Assembly: GCA_007922195.1 (NCBI GenBank)
Contig: ML681990.1
Span: forward strand, 42,554,411-42,618,410
Length of the DNA: 64,000 nt
Direction: 5' to 3'
Origin: Podocnemis expansa
Lineage: Eukaryota; Chordata; Testudines; Podocnemididae
Positions 45,111-55,292 of this stretch are shown piece by piece (positions within the stretch are counted from its first letter, which is position 1; every line of letters begins with the position of its first letter). The notes under the pieces were generated by a model. The model ran no database searches. It saw nothing but the letters and a program-made list of their open reading frames with translations, and was not told where the DNA came from. The position numbers and the translations under genes were made by a program.

Positions 45111-46119
45111 GAGCTGAATGCAATGGGACTGTTTACTTATTTAAAGCCCCCTAGTTACCCTTCCCCAAGCTCCCAAACAGCTCCTGACCCTGTTATTTCT
45201 CCTTCCCAGCTTGACAGCCTCTCCACAGTGTACATTCACTTCAGTTGGCTCCCAATACAAACCTCTGCCCCTGGGCTTTTCCCCCTTCTTGCTCACTTGG
45301 CTCCCTATGGGTGCAACTCACCCCATCTCATCTGAATCTAAGTTGGATCCTCCACTTTTTTTAATCTTCAGGGTTTGGGTTTGTTTGTTTTTTTAAACTT
45401 TAGATTTATTTGCTCATTTAAAGCATAGGTGCAACTGCACTTACCCAGCCACTGAATGTTACAGGTAGCTGTTGGTTTGAGGAGATAAATGATTTTTTCA
45501 AACTGGGTTCGAAGGAGAAAAAAAAGTTTGAAAATCACTGCCTTTGATGGGTTGTTATTCATGGAAATATCCAAGAGCAGAGGGTCTGTGGCCCAGCACG
45601 GAGTCCCAAAGCATGGTTTGAATGTTACTGGGTAGCACTAGCAGACGCTGAATTTGAAGGCCATGGGCCTACTCAAGCTAGGTGTGACTCAAGGCAGAAT
45701 TTGGCCTGTGCTGTATGAGGAGAGAGAGAAGAACAGAACCCAGCTACTTTCAGATCTGAGGAGGAGTGGCAGTGCGGTTACAAAAGGGAAAAAAAGTTAT
45801 TTGTTATCTGAGCAAATTTGATATTGGAGAGGATGCTCAAGAGGTACTAGCTGAAATCCAGAATGCCCTTTCCGAGGTTAATTTCAGTTCTATTGTAACC
45901 CAAACTGAACAAACTCTATTTCTTCCATGCACTCTGCTTAATGTAAAACAATTCAACACACAAGAGAACAATTTCAAGCACAGAATAAATATTGGGTGCA
46001 GCATATGGAGTGTTCAGCAGATTTCAACTTTAAAAATAATATCACTGCTGATGAGGTTACACCAGTCCACCTGCTGCCTCAACCAACTGAGACAACTAAG
46101 TAGGGGCTGGAGACCCCAT

Positions 46120-47110
46120 GCTTGTCCCAGGCTGACCCCACCACGGGAGGCCCCCCCTGGGGTCAGACTAGGCAGCTCCACCACCTGGGTGTGTGGTGAG
46201 CGAAGGAGACCCCAGGCCTGGCCAGCCCTGACACTTGGGCATGGAGTGAGGCCAGGAAACCCTGGGGCAGACAGGGTGGCACCGCACTGTGGGAGCGGGG
46301 TGAGGGAGGAACACCCTGGGTCGGCTTCCCAACCTCACCCCCTAAGCTGTGGGGGGCTCCCTGGCCAGGGCTACCTCACAGCAGCCTGTCCATGAACCTG
46401 AACCCCAGGGGCTGAGAAAAGACCCCTGGCTCACCAGCCCCCTGTTGGCCCGATCCTGGCCAGGAGAGAGGCTGAAGAACATCCCTTGTCCCAGCCCAGA
46501 GCTCAGGTGAGGGACTCCATTTCCAGCCAACCCATCCCTGGGGCCTAGAGGCCATGGAGCATCCCGCAGTCCCACCGGGGCCCAGAGGCCCCCCACCCAA
46601 CCAGGGGCACAGGGAGCAACTCCTGACCCACTCAGGACCTGGAGACCATGTGGGGAAGCTCCTCACCCTACCTCTGCCCCCTGCCTGTCCAGGACCTCTC
46701 CAATCCCCCACCCCCTACCTGCCCTGCCTGTTCTGGGGGTGAAGCTGCTGCTGGGACTGCAGAGAGGAGCCCTTTGAATCTGGCTCTTTCTCTCTTCAGC
46801 CTCTCATACAGGCTGGAACAGCATGGAAGGGGAAGGGCAGCAGCAGCTGAGCCGGCTCTGGAAAAGTGCTGCTTGAGGAGGGGGACAGGGAGAGGGGTGG
46901 AGCAAGCCAGCCCAGAGGCTGAACTCTGCTCTTCGGCCCCGCCTATGGGCCAGCCCCCCCTCCATCTCTAGAGTGGAGCAGCCCGCCCGGGAAGCGGGGA
47001 GGGGGGAGCCCTGCCCCTGGGCTGGTTGTTCCTGCCTGGGGGTGGGGCAAGCCAGCAAGCAGGCAGCAGAGGCTACTTGTCTTAGCTTAAAGCAGGGAGC
47101 TGAGTGGTGC
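46120..47110. repeat. GC-rich degenerate repeat block
   Basis: Loosely repeated GGAGACCCCAGGCCTGGCC-like units, then a segment shared with 41050-41460 and 51930-52240 (GCCCAGAGGC, CCTGGGGGTGGGGCAAGCC). The ORFs on both strands are compositional. Confidence 0.5.
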
Positions 47111-47209
47111 AGCTCCCCTGCTTTCACCGAGGGGGCTGTGCCTTCCACAGCTCAGGGCCCTAGGACTCCGCCTGCCTCGCCTACCCCAAAAGCGGCCTCT
47201 GATAGCTAG

Positions 47210-48642
47210 GCAGCCTTTTGGTAAAGTAGACTAAATGTCACCTTTAGTGTTCATTTAGTGCATAATCCTAGAATTGTATGTAAATACCTAAGATGTCTTT
47301 CTCTAGGTATAAAGGAGAAAAGTTTTGAATACTAGATTGGACACTAATTTATGCACCACCTGACTTCTGCAGGATTCCACAGATAACTGTATCATTATAT
47401 TAACTGACTGAGCATAATAGCCTGTTGTAGAGGCAGCAACTGTCTAATTACAAAAGGATTTGCATGCTCAAATTTCTGACTGTATCTACCACAAACAGAG
47501 AATTGAGGACACGTTGCAGAATAGCCATCATTGACTCAGTTATCTGATTATAAATAGATATACTATCTATAATTAATAGTGTAAATTCCCCATCTTGAGT
47601 TTGGCAAATGGCATCTATTAAAGATAGTATATAACCTGGAACTTCCAAGATGAGGTAAAGTGTGTTTCTTGACTGAGATCCATCTTTGGTGCACATAGCT
47701 TTTAGAACTGCCTGTCAGTCAAGGAGCAGTGCATTCTTAGGTTCCTAGTCAAGATATCAGATTCAAGATGAGTGGCATTAAAACTCTTATTTTGGTATAG
47801 TGCAACTATCTAATTAAATTTAATTTAGTATTCTGTATCATCGATTTTTAACTTGCATATTTTGTTCAAAATGTAATTAATAGACAGTGCTATCACCTAC
47901 ATAGTGTGGTAAATTTACATGAATTGTAAGTGTTTGTACTACAAACTTTGCAAATTGCTCACCACAGTGTCTGTTACCATAAAAATCAAACAAAAAGCTG
48001 AAAAGTGTACTTTTAACTTTTCAAAAGCAATCGCTTTTCAAATAAATGATAGCAATCTATTCATGGAAGCGTTCTACTACCACCACAAACTATTAAATGG
48101 AAAACAATGGATTGCAAGATGATACAGATTCTGCTATGATAGTTTTTTTTAATCAAAACATTCCAGTGTTTTCTTTTTATTTGTACTATTCATCCTTTAT
48201 ACATCCTAGGGAAATCCTTAACCCTCGTTAAGGAACCTTATTGATCACTTAGTTTCTCAGGGGGCTCAGAATATGTAGAAGCAGAAGCACACTTGGATAT
48301 TTTGAGTGGCTTGCCATTCTCACTTCAGATATTATTAAATCCCCAGAGCAGATACACAATAGCAAACTAAATGACAAGATATGTTTTATCCAATTACTAA
48401 TCAGGAGTCCTACATCCAGCCTGTGATGTCTATGCAATAAGAGGGGAACTCTCTGAATGTGAAGGTCCTGTTACCTATTCCAATCAAATTATTGCCTCAT
48501 AGTCCATATAGACCAACATATTGGAAAGGATACATGCAAGACACAGTGACCTTGCAAAATGCCAAGAGGGAATTTCAATGTCAATGTAGAAACCCAGCTA
48601 ATTGTAGGACCTAAAATACAAGGCAGAAACATATTAGCCTTG
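47210..48642. other. No gene seen
   Basis: AT-rich intergenic DNA without recognised features. Confidence 0.4.
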
Positions 48643-48781
48643 CAGAATGTAGCTGGGAGCTTTGGCCGCGCTCTGAGCCTGAGCCAGCAAACTGGCCCGA
48701 ACGCCCTCCCTGGCCAGACTGGGGAACTACAACCCTTAAGCCCCGGAAGTGGAGGGGCGGGGCCCGAACAGGAAGGGGAAG

Positions 48782-48788
48782 TATAAAA
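48782..48788 (+). promoter_or_regulatory. TATA box of the LTR unit
   Basis: TATAAAA after a GC-box region (GGAGGGGCGGGGCC), in the same relative place as in copy A (870-864, minus). Confidence 0.65.
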
Positions 48789-48994
48789 ACCCAAGCCAGA
48801 AGCTTGGTTGGGGCTGAGCTCCTGGAGGGGAAGGTTGGCCTGGCCTGGCCTGCAGGGAGCTGGTGCAGAGCAGGCAGGCCTGAGCTTGCTGCAGGTTCAC
48901 TAACCAGTCTGCTGAACAGGCTTACGGCCCACCTAGCCTCCCAGGACCGGGCGATTGGGAAGGGAACCTGGAGGCCACCGACTGGGGAGGCCAT

Positions 48995-49327
48995 TTGAGG
49001 GCAGGCCAGTCCTCAAGGCGACAAGCGACCGCCAAGCCATACCCGGGGGAGGCCGAGGATCCCATAATCTACAGTCCCTGTGACCTGGAGGGGCTCCCTT
49101 TGGCAGATGAGGAAACCCCTGCTGAGTGTGGACCCCAGGACCTTGAGGAACTGCCCCTGGCTGAGGAGACTGATGGGTATGGACCCCAGGACCTTGAGGA
49201 ACTGCCCCTCGCCGTGGACTCTGCAACCTACCCGGACCTACCTCTGATAGATGCAGAGGGATTTGGGGTGATCCCCCAGGCCAGCTATGAGGGGGACACG
49301 GAAGATGCCTACCACCTCTGGAAATAG
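48995..49327 (+). CDS. Acidic DLEELPL-repeat ORF inside the LTR (110 aa)
   Basis: I do not recognise the family. The N-terminal 20 residues are basic (RAGQSSRRQATAKP). Then come three 17-residue units, each built as [C/G]-P-x-DLE-[GE]-LPLA-[DE/EET/VDS], with GPQDLEELPLA occurring twice, and a shorter PDLPLIDAEGFG unit. The C-terminus is SYEGDTEDAYHLW. The net charge is strongly negative. The ORF begins about 206 bp after the TATA box, so it would be the first frame of an LTR-driven transcript. It is homologous to the frame at 204-710, which lacks this stop and reads on. LTR-encoded proteins are rare but known, as in mouse mammary tumour virus. The function here is unknown. Confidence 0.45.
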   Translation: MRAGQSSRRQATAKPYPGEAEDPIIYSPCDLEGLPLADEETPAECGPQDLEELPLAEETDGYGPQDLEELPLAVDSATYPDLPLIDAEGFGVIPQASYEGDTEDAYHLWK

Positions 49328-49568
49328 GTACCCGGACCTGAGGAGGGGGTGGGTGGAGGAAGTGGCCTGGGGAGGGTAGTGAGTTTGGAAGGCCCTGTGC
49401 CAGCGTCTTACGGTTGGGGACCCTGCTGGCCCAGTGACTCTCCTCAGGGTCACTGGTAGGGCCCTGGGCTGAGACGCAGTGGAGCGGGTGGGCCTGTGTC
49501 TCCCTTCCCCCACCTCTCCTCCCGTGGAGCCTAACCAGTAGAGGCCCTACGGAAACCCCAAACCGCCC

Positions 49569-49647
49569 GGACTTTGTGTTGGCCCGCTCCGCCCGGGGGC
49601 TGGGGCTCCTGGACTTTGTGTTGGCCCGCCCCGCCCGGGGGCCGGGG
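49569..49647 (+). repeat. 37-bp tandem direct repeat in the LTR
   Basis: Two units (49569-49605 and 49611-49647) starting GGACTTTGTGTTGGCCCG, identical at about 35 of 37 positions with a 42-bp period. Confidence 0.85.
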
Positions 49648-49798
49648 CAACAGATTTTATAACAGGCTTGCTCAGTGAGGGCTCAAGCCAGGAACCAGTC
49701 CACACCCAGGAGGGCTGCCTTACCGGCTAACTTCCTCCTGCATTACCGACAGGAGGCGCCCTCCCGCCTGGCCAGTGGCGCCAAAGGCCTACACAGAA

Positions 49799-50800
49799 TA
49801 ATGAGAAAGATGCAGCTAATCTTTCACCCCACAACATTTCTTGATAGACTATGGAATATAATATAATATTAGACTTCAGTGATGAAAAAGGACATATCCA
49901 TCTGGCAACCATGGAGTATTTTCTGTCTATTTAGAAATGCTGCTTCCACCTACTAAAACAAGTCCACAGACAAGCTAAGATGTATCTTTTCTCTTCCTAG
50001 CTTTCCAGAAGGAATAGTCACTGACAATATGCCATGTTTGGCATCTCAGAGTTCCAGGATTTTGGGATACAATTTAATTTGAATCAGCTGTCACTTCACA
50101 TAAGAGAATAGATTTCCAGAGGGCAATGCACATTGGTAAGAGAATTCTGTTGAGTTACAGGGCAACCCCCTACACCAGTCTGTAGAGTAAGCACAACTCA
50201 GTTTATGGGTTGACAGATCAGAACCATGTGGCCAATTTCAAAGGCAAATCTTCATCTTAAGTGCTCTTACTTAAAGTATATGAGGCTGACACACCCACAT
50301 CTAAAAGGTCTTAAGTTTTGTTCTTTAACCATTAGAGTAAGGCCTGAACTTTACCCAAGTATAAACCAGAAGTCCCAGTCCTCATCAAATTGATTCCAGG
50401 GAAATACTGGACAACGTTTGCTGTTGTCACTGGACGTTGCTGCATCCCAAGCTCCTACATATTTGAGACTGACCAAAGTGCACAGTAAAAGACAAACAGA
50501 TGGCATCTTCATCTGATTCCATCTTCAGTTATATTGCTGTGTGACCCTAGTAGCAATGTACATTCCTGACCCCCTTGTTTCCTACCACATGCTCTTGGCT
50601 ACCTCTTGCCATGACCAAGCTTCTAACTTGGAAATTTTACCTCAAAGGCACTCCTCTGTCTGCTTCTTTGTAATAAGAACATGTCCACAGGAGCAGATAT
50701 CGTAATCTTTCTTCAAAGGCGGCTGCAGAAATCCTCATTTGTCACCGCTCCACTGTACCCTGAATTAGCAAACTTGTCATATATTATTAAAGTTAAAGCC
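49799..50800. other. No gene seen
   Basis: AT-rich intergenic DNA without recognised features. Confidence 0.4.
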
Positions 50801-50803
50801 TAT

Positions 50804-51329
50804 GGGTATGTCCATACTTAGGTTTTAAATCAAAATAATGCTGGTTATTTTGATTTAAAAAAACATTTGGTCCACACCATGTTTTCTTGAATCAAAATGA
50901 TGTGCTCCATCATTTCAATTCAAGAAAAGTTAGATCAATGCAATAAAACCAACTTTGAAATTGAAATGACCCACTGAATCAAAAGTCATTTCAAAACAAT
51001 GTGGGGATGCCAGCTGGGCACAGGGGGATCACTGCTCTGGGGATGTTTTCTACCCCGCCACTGGCTCTCCTAAGGAGAGCCAGGCAGGGGATTGGGTGGC
51101 AACATGGCCCTGCTAGGGGGTCATGCTGCTACACCTCTCAGGGTGCCCCTCTCCTAAATTGAACAAGCATGTCCTGTGTCCAGACATGCTAGTTCAATTT
51201 TTTTTTTTTTTTTTTTTTGGTCTGGACCTGTTAAATTGATTTAGCTTGAATCAATATAATGACCTTTAGATCGATTCAGCTTAAATTGATTCAACTTGAA
51301 TCAATTTTACAATGTGCGTGGACATAGCC
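50804..51329. mobile_element. Foldback MITE with 3-bp duplication
   Basis: Left end GGGTATGTCCATAC; right end read inverted GGCTATGTCCACGC. TAT flanks both sides. The interior repeats TTGATTCAA/TTGAATCAA-like palindromes and has a T-run at 51200-51218. The ends resemble those of the MITE at 38473-39137. Confidence 0.7.
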
Positions 51330-51361
51330 TATAAGTGAACTCCAGTACTTATAATCTAGTA

Positions 51362-51539
51362 CAATGGTTCTCAACCTTTTGTGGGTTACGACACACTTGG
51401 CAGCATATTGCAACTCTACAGGACACACTAGTCCGCTCCCTCCAGGCCAAGTCCAGCCATCTCCCCAGCGCTCGGTGACACACTTACTGCTGTGTGGTGA
51501 CACAGTAATGTGTCCCGACACAGTGGTTGAGAACCACTG
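51362..51539. mobile_element. hAT-type MITE with near-perfect 8-bp duplication
   Basis: Left end CAATGGTTCTCAACCTTTTG; right end read inverted CAGTGGTTCTCAACCACTGT. Flanks ATCTAGTA and ATCTAGAA match at 7 of 8. 178 bp, non-coding. Confidence 0.85.
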
Positions 51540-51916
51540 ATCTAGAAGAGCTGCCTACTGTCCTTTTTAAGCCCTGGAAAGTCTTATTACACACCCTAGT
51601 ATGGGCTTTTTTGCATGAGCTACAGAATCCAATGTTCACCCAGTCTGGTCTTATCACAATGATCTTGTCAGCCTAGACCTCTGTCATTTCCGATAAATTA
51701 GTCTCTGGCACATGGAGAGACCTCCCTTGGCAATTTCAGCCAGGCCAGATAAAACCACCTTCAGCTGAAAAATCCCCACACTACCTCTGCTAACAGCTCT
51801 TTGTGAGCTGATGACTCTTAGATAAACATTCTGGGGTGGCTCTGGGCAACCCAATGGGTCCTGAAAGAGTCTGTAGTGGTTTGAAACCTATTTTACTTCC
51901 CTCATACCTATATAAA

Positions 51917-52253
51917 CACGGTGTGTGCCTGTAAGGTCTCCACGGGCCAGCCCAGAGGCCAGGCTCTGTTCTCCTGCCACTCCTCTGGGCCGGCTATTCT
52001 GCCCTGGGGGCAGAGAGGGCTGGCCCAGATGTCGGGCAAGAGAACAGAGCCCAGGCCCTGGACTGGCCTGCTCTGCCCCTGGGGGCAGAGTGGCTGGCTC
52101 AGGGGAGGGGTGTAAGTGCAAGTGCAAGTGCAAGGCCAGCCTCTGGGCTGGGCTGGCCTGGCCTGCCCCATCCTCCCCAGTGCAGGGAGGAGGTGCAGGG
52201 TGGCCCCCCCAGGCCATTGTCCTGAGCCCCATACCCTCCTAGGGACAGCCCTG
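51917..52253. mobile_element. Probable hAT-type MITE
   Basis: Right end read inverted CAGGGCTGTCCCTAGGAGGG; left end CACGGTGTGTGCCTG. Flanks TATATAAA and TATATACT match at 6 of 8. The GC-rich body shares sequence with 41050-41460 and 46740-47110. Confidence 0.55.
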
Positions 52254-52786
52254 TATATACTAGGTACCATGACACACCATATGCAATGTTCCCTCTGAAG
52301 TTTGGCGGCTTGTATGCAAAATTTTCAACCCATGTGCAGAATTTTTTCTGAATAAAATTTTTGTGCAAATTCACGTGATAGAAATTATTTAGAAGTATAG
52401 AATAATGAAAACATAATAAATTATTTAAAATTGTTTTTATTAATAATTTGAATGTATTCTGTGCTTGTGACATTGTCTCATCAATTCTTCAATACCGTTT
52501 GTCTGCCATTCTCGGTTTTCCAAAATGAATAAGAACATAAAGTGAAAGCAGCTAACTTGCCTCTTTTCTTTCATTTTGCACAGCAGCTCATTTTACAATT
52601 TAAAAAATATTGTCCTAAATTGTTTCTAGCCAGTTCAAATGTGCCCCTTATTTGTTTTACTTAATTGGTCACTATTAGTAATTTTAATCATGGTACACTA
52701 TTTTCCTTCATTTTATTAGTGTTTGCTACATGTTTTTCCCCAATTTAGCCCTTCCCTAAGGAGCAACAGGCCAGAAGTTTAAAAAA

Positions 52787-52863
52787 CCCAACACAGGACT
52801 AGAACCTATCACCCTGAAATTATAAGCCTGCTGATATGCTAACTGAGCTATGGAGGTTCTAGC
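52787..52863 (-). tRNA. tRNA-like sequence (pseudogene or SINE head)
   Basis: On the minus strand: box A TAGCTCAGTTAGCATAT, box B GGTTCTAGTCC in a T-arm with stem ATAGG/CCTGT, then a T-run suitable as a Pol III terminator. The anticodon stem does not pair cleanly and the acceptor stem is poor, so a working tRNA is unlikely. Confidence 0.4.
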
Positions 52864-53089
52864 TAGAAAAAAGTCTAGGAATAAAGGATAACTGTGTACT
52901 CCACTGCCCCTTGATTCCCCTCCCCCCCATAAACTGCTTTCTCTTTTTTTTTTTTTTTTTTTTTTTAAATATTCTACTTATCAGAAATAAAAAGCTGGAC
53001 AATCACCTATTTTTAGAATGCCTGTGGGAGGAAGGACATGAAGGTAAAAAGGAGCCCTTGGATAGCTCAGGAATAGCGACCCTGTGCCT

Positions 53090-53570
53090 CCGACAGCCGA
53101 TCCTCAGCTGCACTTCAGGCGTGCCCCTTGCCCAACTTCAGCTGCTCCCAGCCTTCCTCCTCCCCCAGCTGATCCTTGACCATGGTTCAGGGCTGCTCCC
53201 CACCCATCCTCGGCTGCTTTACCAACCTGACCCTCCCAGCCCTGGGCCAATCCTCAGCTGCTCTGCTGGCCTGGCCCTGCCTGGCCGTGGGCCCCCCCCC
53301 CCCCCCGCCTTGGCTGCTTTGCCGGCCTGGCCCTGGCCCTGGCCCCAGCTCCGGCTCCCTCCCTTTCCCCATGGCCGATCCTCAGCCACTTTGCCAGCCT
53401 CGCCCTGCCTGGCCCCAGCACCTCCCCCAGCTGCTCGGCTGTCCCCCCACAACCCCTGGCCAATCCTCAGCCACTTTGTCAACCTTGCCCTCTGCCCGGC
53501 CCTGGCCCTGCTCCCCTCCCCCCGGCTGCCCAGCTGGCTTGGCCCTCCCTGTGTGCAGGAATGGAAAAGC
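53090..53570. repeat. C-rich CCTGGCC/CAGCTGC degenerate repeat
   Basis: Loosely repeated units such as CTCAGCTGCTCTGCTGGCCT and GGCCCTGGCCCTGGCCC give long Pro/Ala/Leu frames on the plus strand and Gly/Arg frames on the minus. No protein family features. Confidence 0.6.
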
Positions 53571-53794
53571 CCTGCTTGGGGAGGTTTCTTTAGGTGCGTG
53601 ATTGCACAGCCGCACACCTTAGAGGGAACATAGACCATATGTGAGGCAAGTCAACTTTTTCATAATACCCTGTATGTTCAGTTTTAGTCTTCAGTTTAAT
53701 TCTCTTCCGTAGTGAAGTTAACTGCTCCTAGTATGTTAGTCTACCTCTTTCTTTCCTTTCCATTTGATTTCTAATTGACACCTTGTCCAACCCA

Positions 53795-53935
53795 AAAGGA
53801 GTCTGGTGGCACTTAAAAGACTAACAGATTTATTTTTCGCCTGAGCTTTTGTAGGAGAAAATCCCACGTCATCAGATGCTTGAAGATGGGAAACCTACAG
53901 ACTGGGAACAAAATAAATGTAGGGGAGTGTAAGCC
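53795..53935 (+). repeat. Short Penelope-tail/SINE-like repeat
   Basis: AAAGGAGTCTGGTGGCACTT, CGCCTGAGCTTTTGTAGGAG, then GTCATCAGATGCTTGAAGAT. Truncated at the fixed end. Confidence 0.7.
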
Positions 53936-54004
53936 CAACCAATCCAACTTGTTCAACCAGTCTTTGTTTCTAAAGGCATGTTAGACTACCAAAAATTCAT
54001 GGGG

Positions 54005-55150
54005 GGGAGCAAGGAGTCTTGTGGCACTTAAAGACTAACAGATTTATTTATCGCATGAGCTGTCATGGGAGAAAATCCCACTTTGTCAGATGCTTTGAAG
54101 AGGGGGAACTTACTGAATGTACAGAATGGGATGAAAATAAATGCAAGGGAATGTAAGACATGGGATCAGGTCATATTGTAACAGCAAATCAAAGCATTTG
54201 TTAAGATTCAAACACTGGGAAACAGCACATAGAGGAGAGTGAAGCCAAATTACCTGTTGTAATGGAAAAAGAGGCCTTAGTCATGAGTCATTCCTGCTTT
54301 CACACACTCTATTTTGCATATTAATTCAATTTCAGCTGTTTCTCTTTGCAGTCTAGGTCCCACCGACTTTCTTGAGCACAGTCGTTAACAAGCCACCCAC
54401 AGAGTGATTAGAAAGATGGAAGTTCTCAGTAACTTTTTTTTTTGGTGTTGTGCTTTCTGATGTCAGTTTTGTGCACATTTATTTTTCTGCGCAGGGACTG
54501 TACTGTTTGTCCAATGTATAATGTGCGGGGGTATTTCTAGCACATGATGGCATAAATCACATTAGTGGATGAGCAGGTGGATGAACCTTTGATGGAGTAG
54601 CTGGCTTGATTATGGTCTATGATGGTGTCTTTTGTGCAGACGTGGGCAAAGTTTGCAGCGTGATTTGTTGCAAGGATATGTGCCTGCTTTAATGGTTCTG
54701 TTGTTAGGTCTGTAGTTGCTGGTGAGTATCTGTTTAAGGTTAGGGGGCTGTCTGTAGGTGAGGGGAGGTCTGTCTCCCAAAGCTAGAGACAGTGAGGGAT
54801 CATCTTTTAAAACCGGCTGTAAGACCTCTACAACAGATCATTAAGGACCAACTTGGGGGTTGTATGTGGTGACCAGTGGCATTCTACTGTTTTCTTTTTT
54901 GGGCCTGTCCTGTAGTAGTTGACTGTGGGGTACCCATCTGGCTCTGTCAATCTGTTTCTTTACTTCCCCAGGTGGATGTGGTATTTTTAAGAGTGCTTGA
55001 TAGAGATCCTGAAGGTGTCTGTCTCTGAGGGATCAGAGCAAATGCGATTATATCTTAGGGCTCATCTGTAGGCAATGGATCGTGTGGTATGTTTAGGATG
55101 AAAGCTCAAGGGATGTAGGTTTGTGGTGTAGGATGGTGCTTGAGTGATGG
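54005..55150 (-). mobile_element. Penelope-like element, copy 2
   Basis: The 3' tail (54005-54260) carries the same sequence as the short repeats and continues without a break into the region matching copy 1 (TGGATGAGCAGGTG, ATATGTGC, GTCTGTAGGTGAGG), then the part before the endonuclease (54780-55130). The minus frame is broken throughout. It demonstrates that the short repeats and the Penelope element share their 3' region. Confidence 0.7.
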
Positions 55151-55258
55151 TCTAGCTTGGGGGCAGGCAAACTACAGATCTATTTGACAGTTTGTGATAT
55201 TTGATTATGAACTGCATCCCAATTCTCCTCTTTCACCCCAATTTCTCCAACTTTATCC

Positions 55259-55290
<32 letters not shown>
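55259..55290. repeat. (GT)n microsatellite
   Basis: About 15 GT units immediately before the LINE fragment. Confidence 0.95.

Positions 55291-55292
<2 letters not shown>

Larger units (their letters stand above)
43106..47201. mobile_element. Composite hAT-type element (4.1 kb)
   Basis: Left end CAGAGGTGGCTTTAGGTTTT; right end read inverted CAGAGGCCGCTTTTGGGGTA. Flanks ATAGGCAG (43098-43105) and ATAGCTAG (47202-47209) match at 6 of 8. The interior holds other repeats (Penelope tail, MIR-like) and a GC-rich minisatellite-like block (46120-47110). I find no hAT transposase domain. Confidence 0.55.
48648..49793 (+). mobile_element. Complete LTR unit encoding an acidic ORF (copy B)
   Basis: Starts TGTAGCTGGG and ends GGCCTACA, with short inverted ends TGTAG/CTACA, and is flanked by perfect 5-bp duplications CAGAA (48643-48647 and 49794-49798). 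This is the signature of an integrase-inserted LTR. It is 1146 bp, with a TATAAAA at 48782, an ORF (48995-49327) and a 37-bp direct repeat near the 3' part. No gag-pol body is present, so it is a solo LTR or a short non-autonomous element. No clear AATAAA was found. Confidence 0.8.
52284..53633. mobile_element. hAT-type element with perfect 8-bp duplication (1350 bp)
   Basis: Left end CAATGTTCCCTCTGAAG; right end read inverted CTATGTTCCCTCTAAGG. ACCATATG is exact on both sides (52276-52283 and 53634-53641). It is the same family as 2589-3342. Inside are a tRNA-like sequence, a T-run (52938-52966) and a C/T-rich proline-coding block. No transposase. Confidence 0.9.

Noticed and set aside
45766..46395. 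209-codon frame starting MAVRLQKGKKVICYLSKFDI
   Set aside because: The first 100 residues look somewhat protein-like but match nothing I know, and the rest is GC-rich repeat. It lies inside a composite transposon, so it may be a transposon relic; not called as a gene.
52911..53633. 240-codon Pro/Leu-rich plus-strand frame
   Set aside because: Starts in a T-run and continues through a degenerate C-rich repeat within a hAT element.
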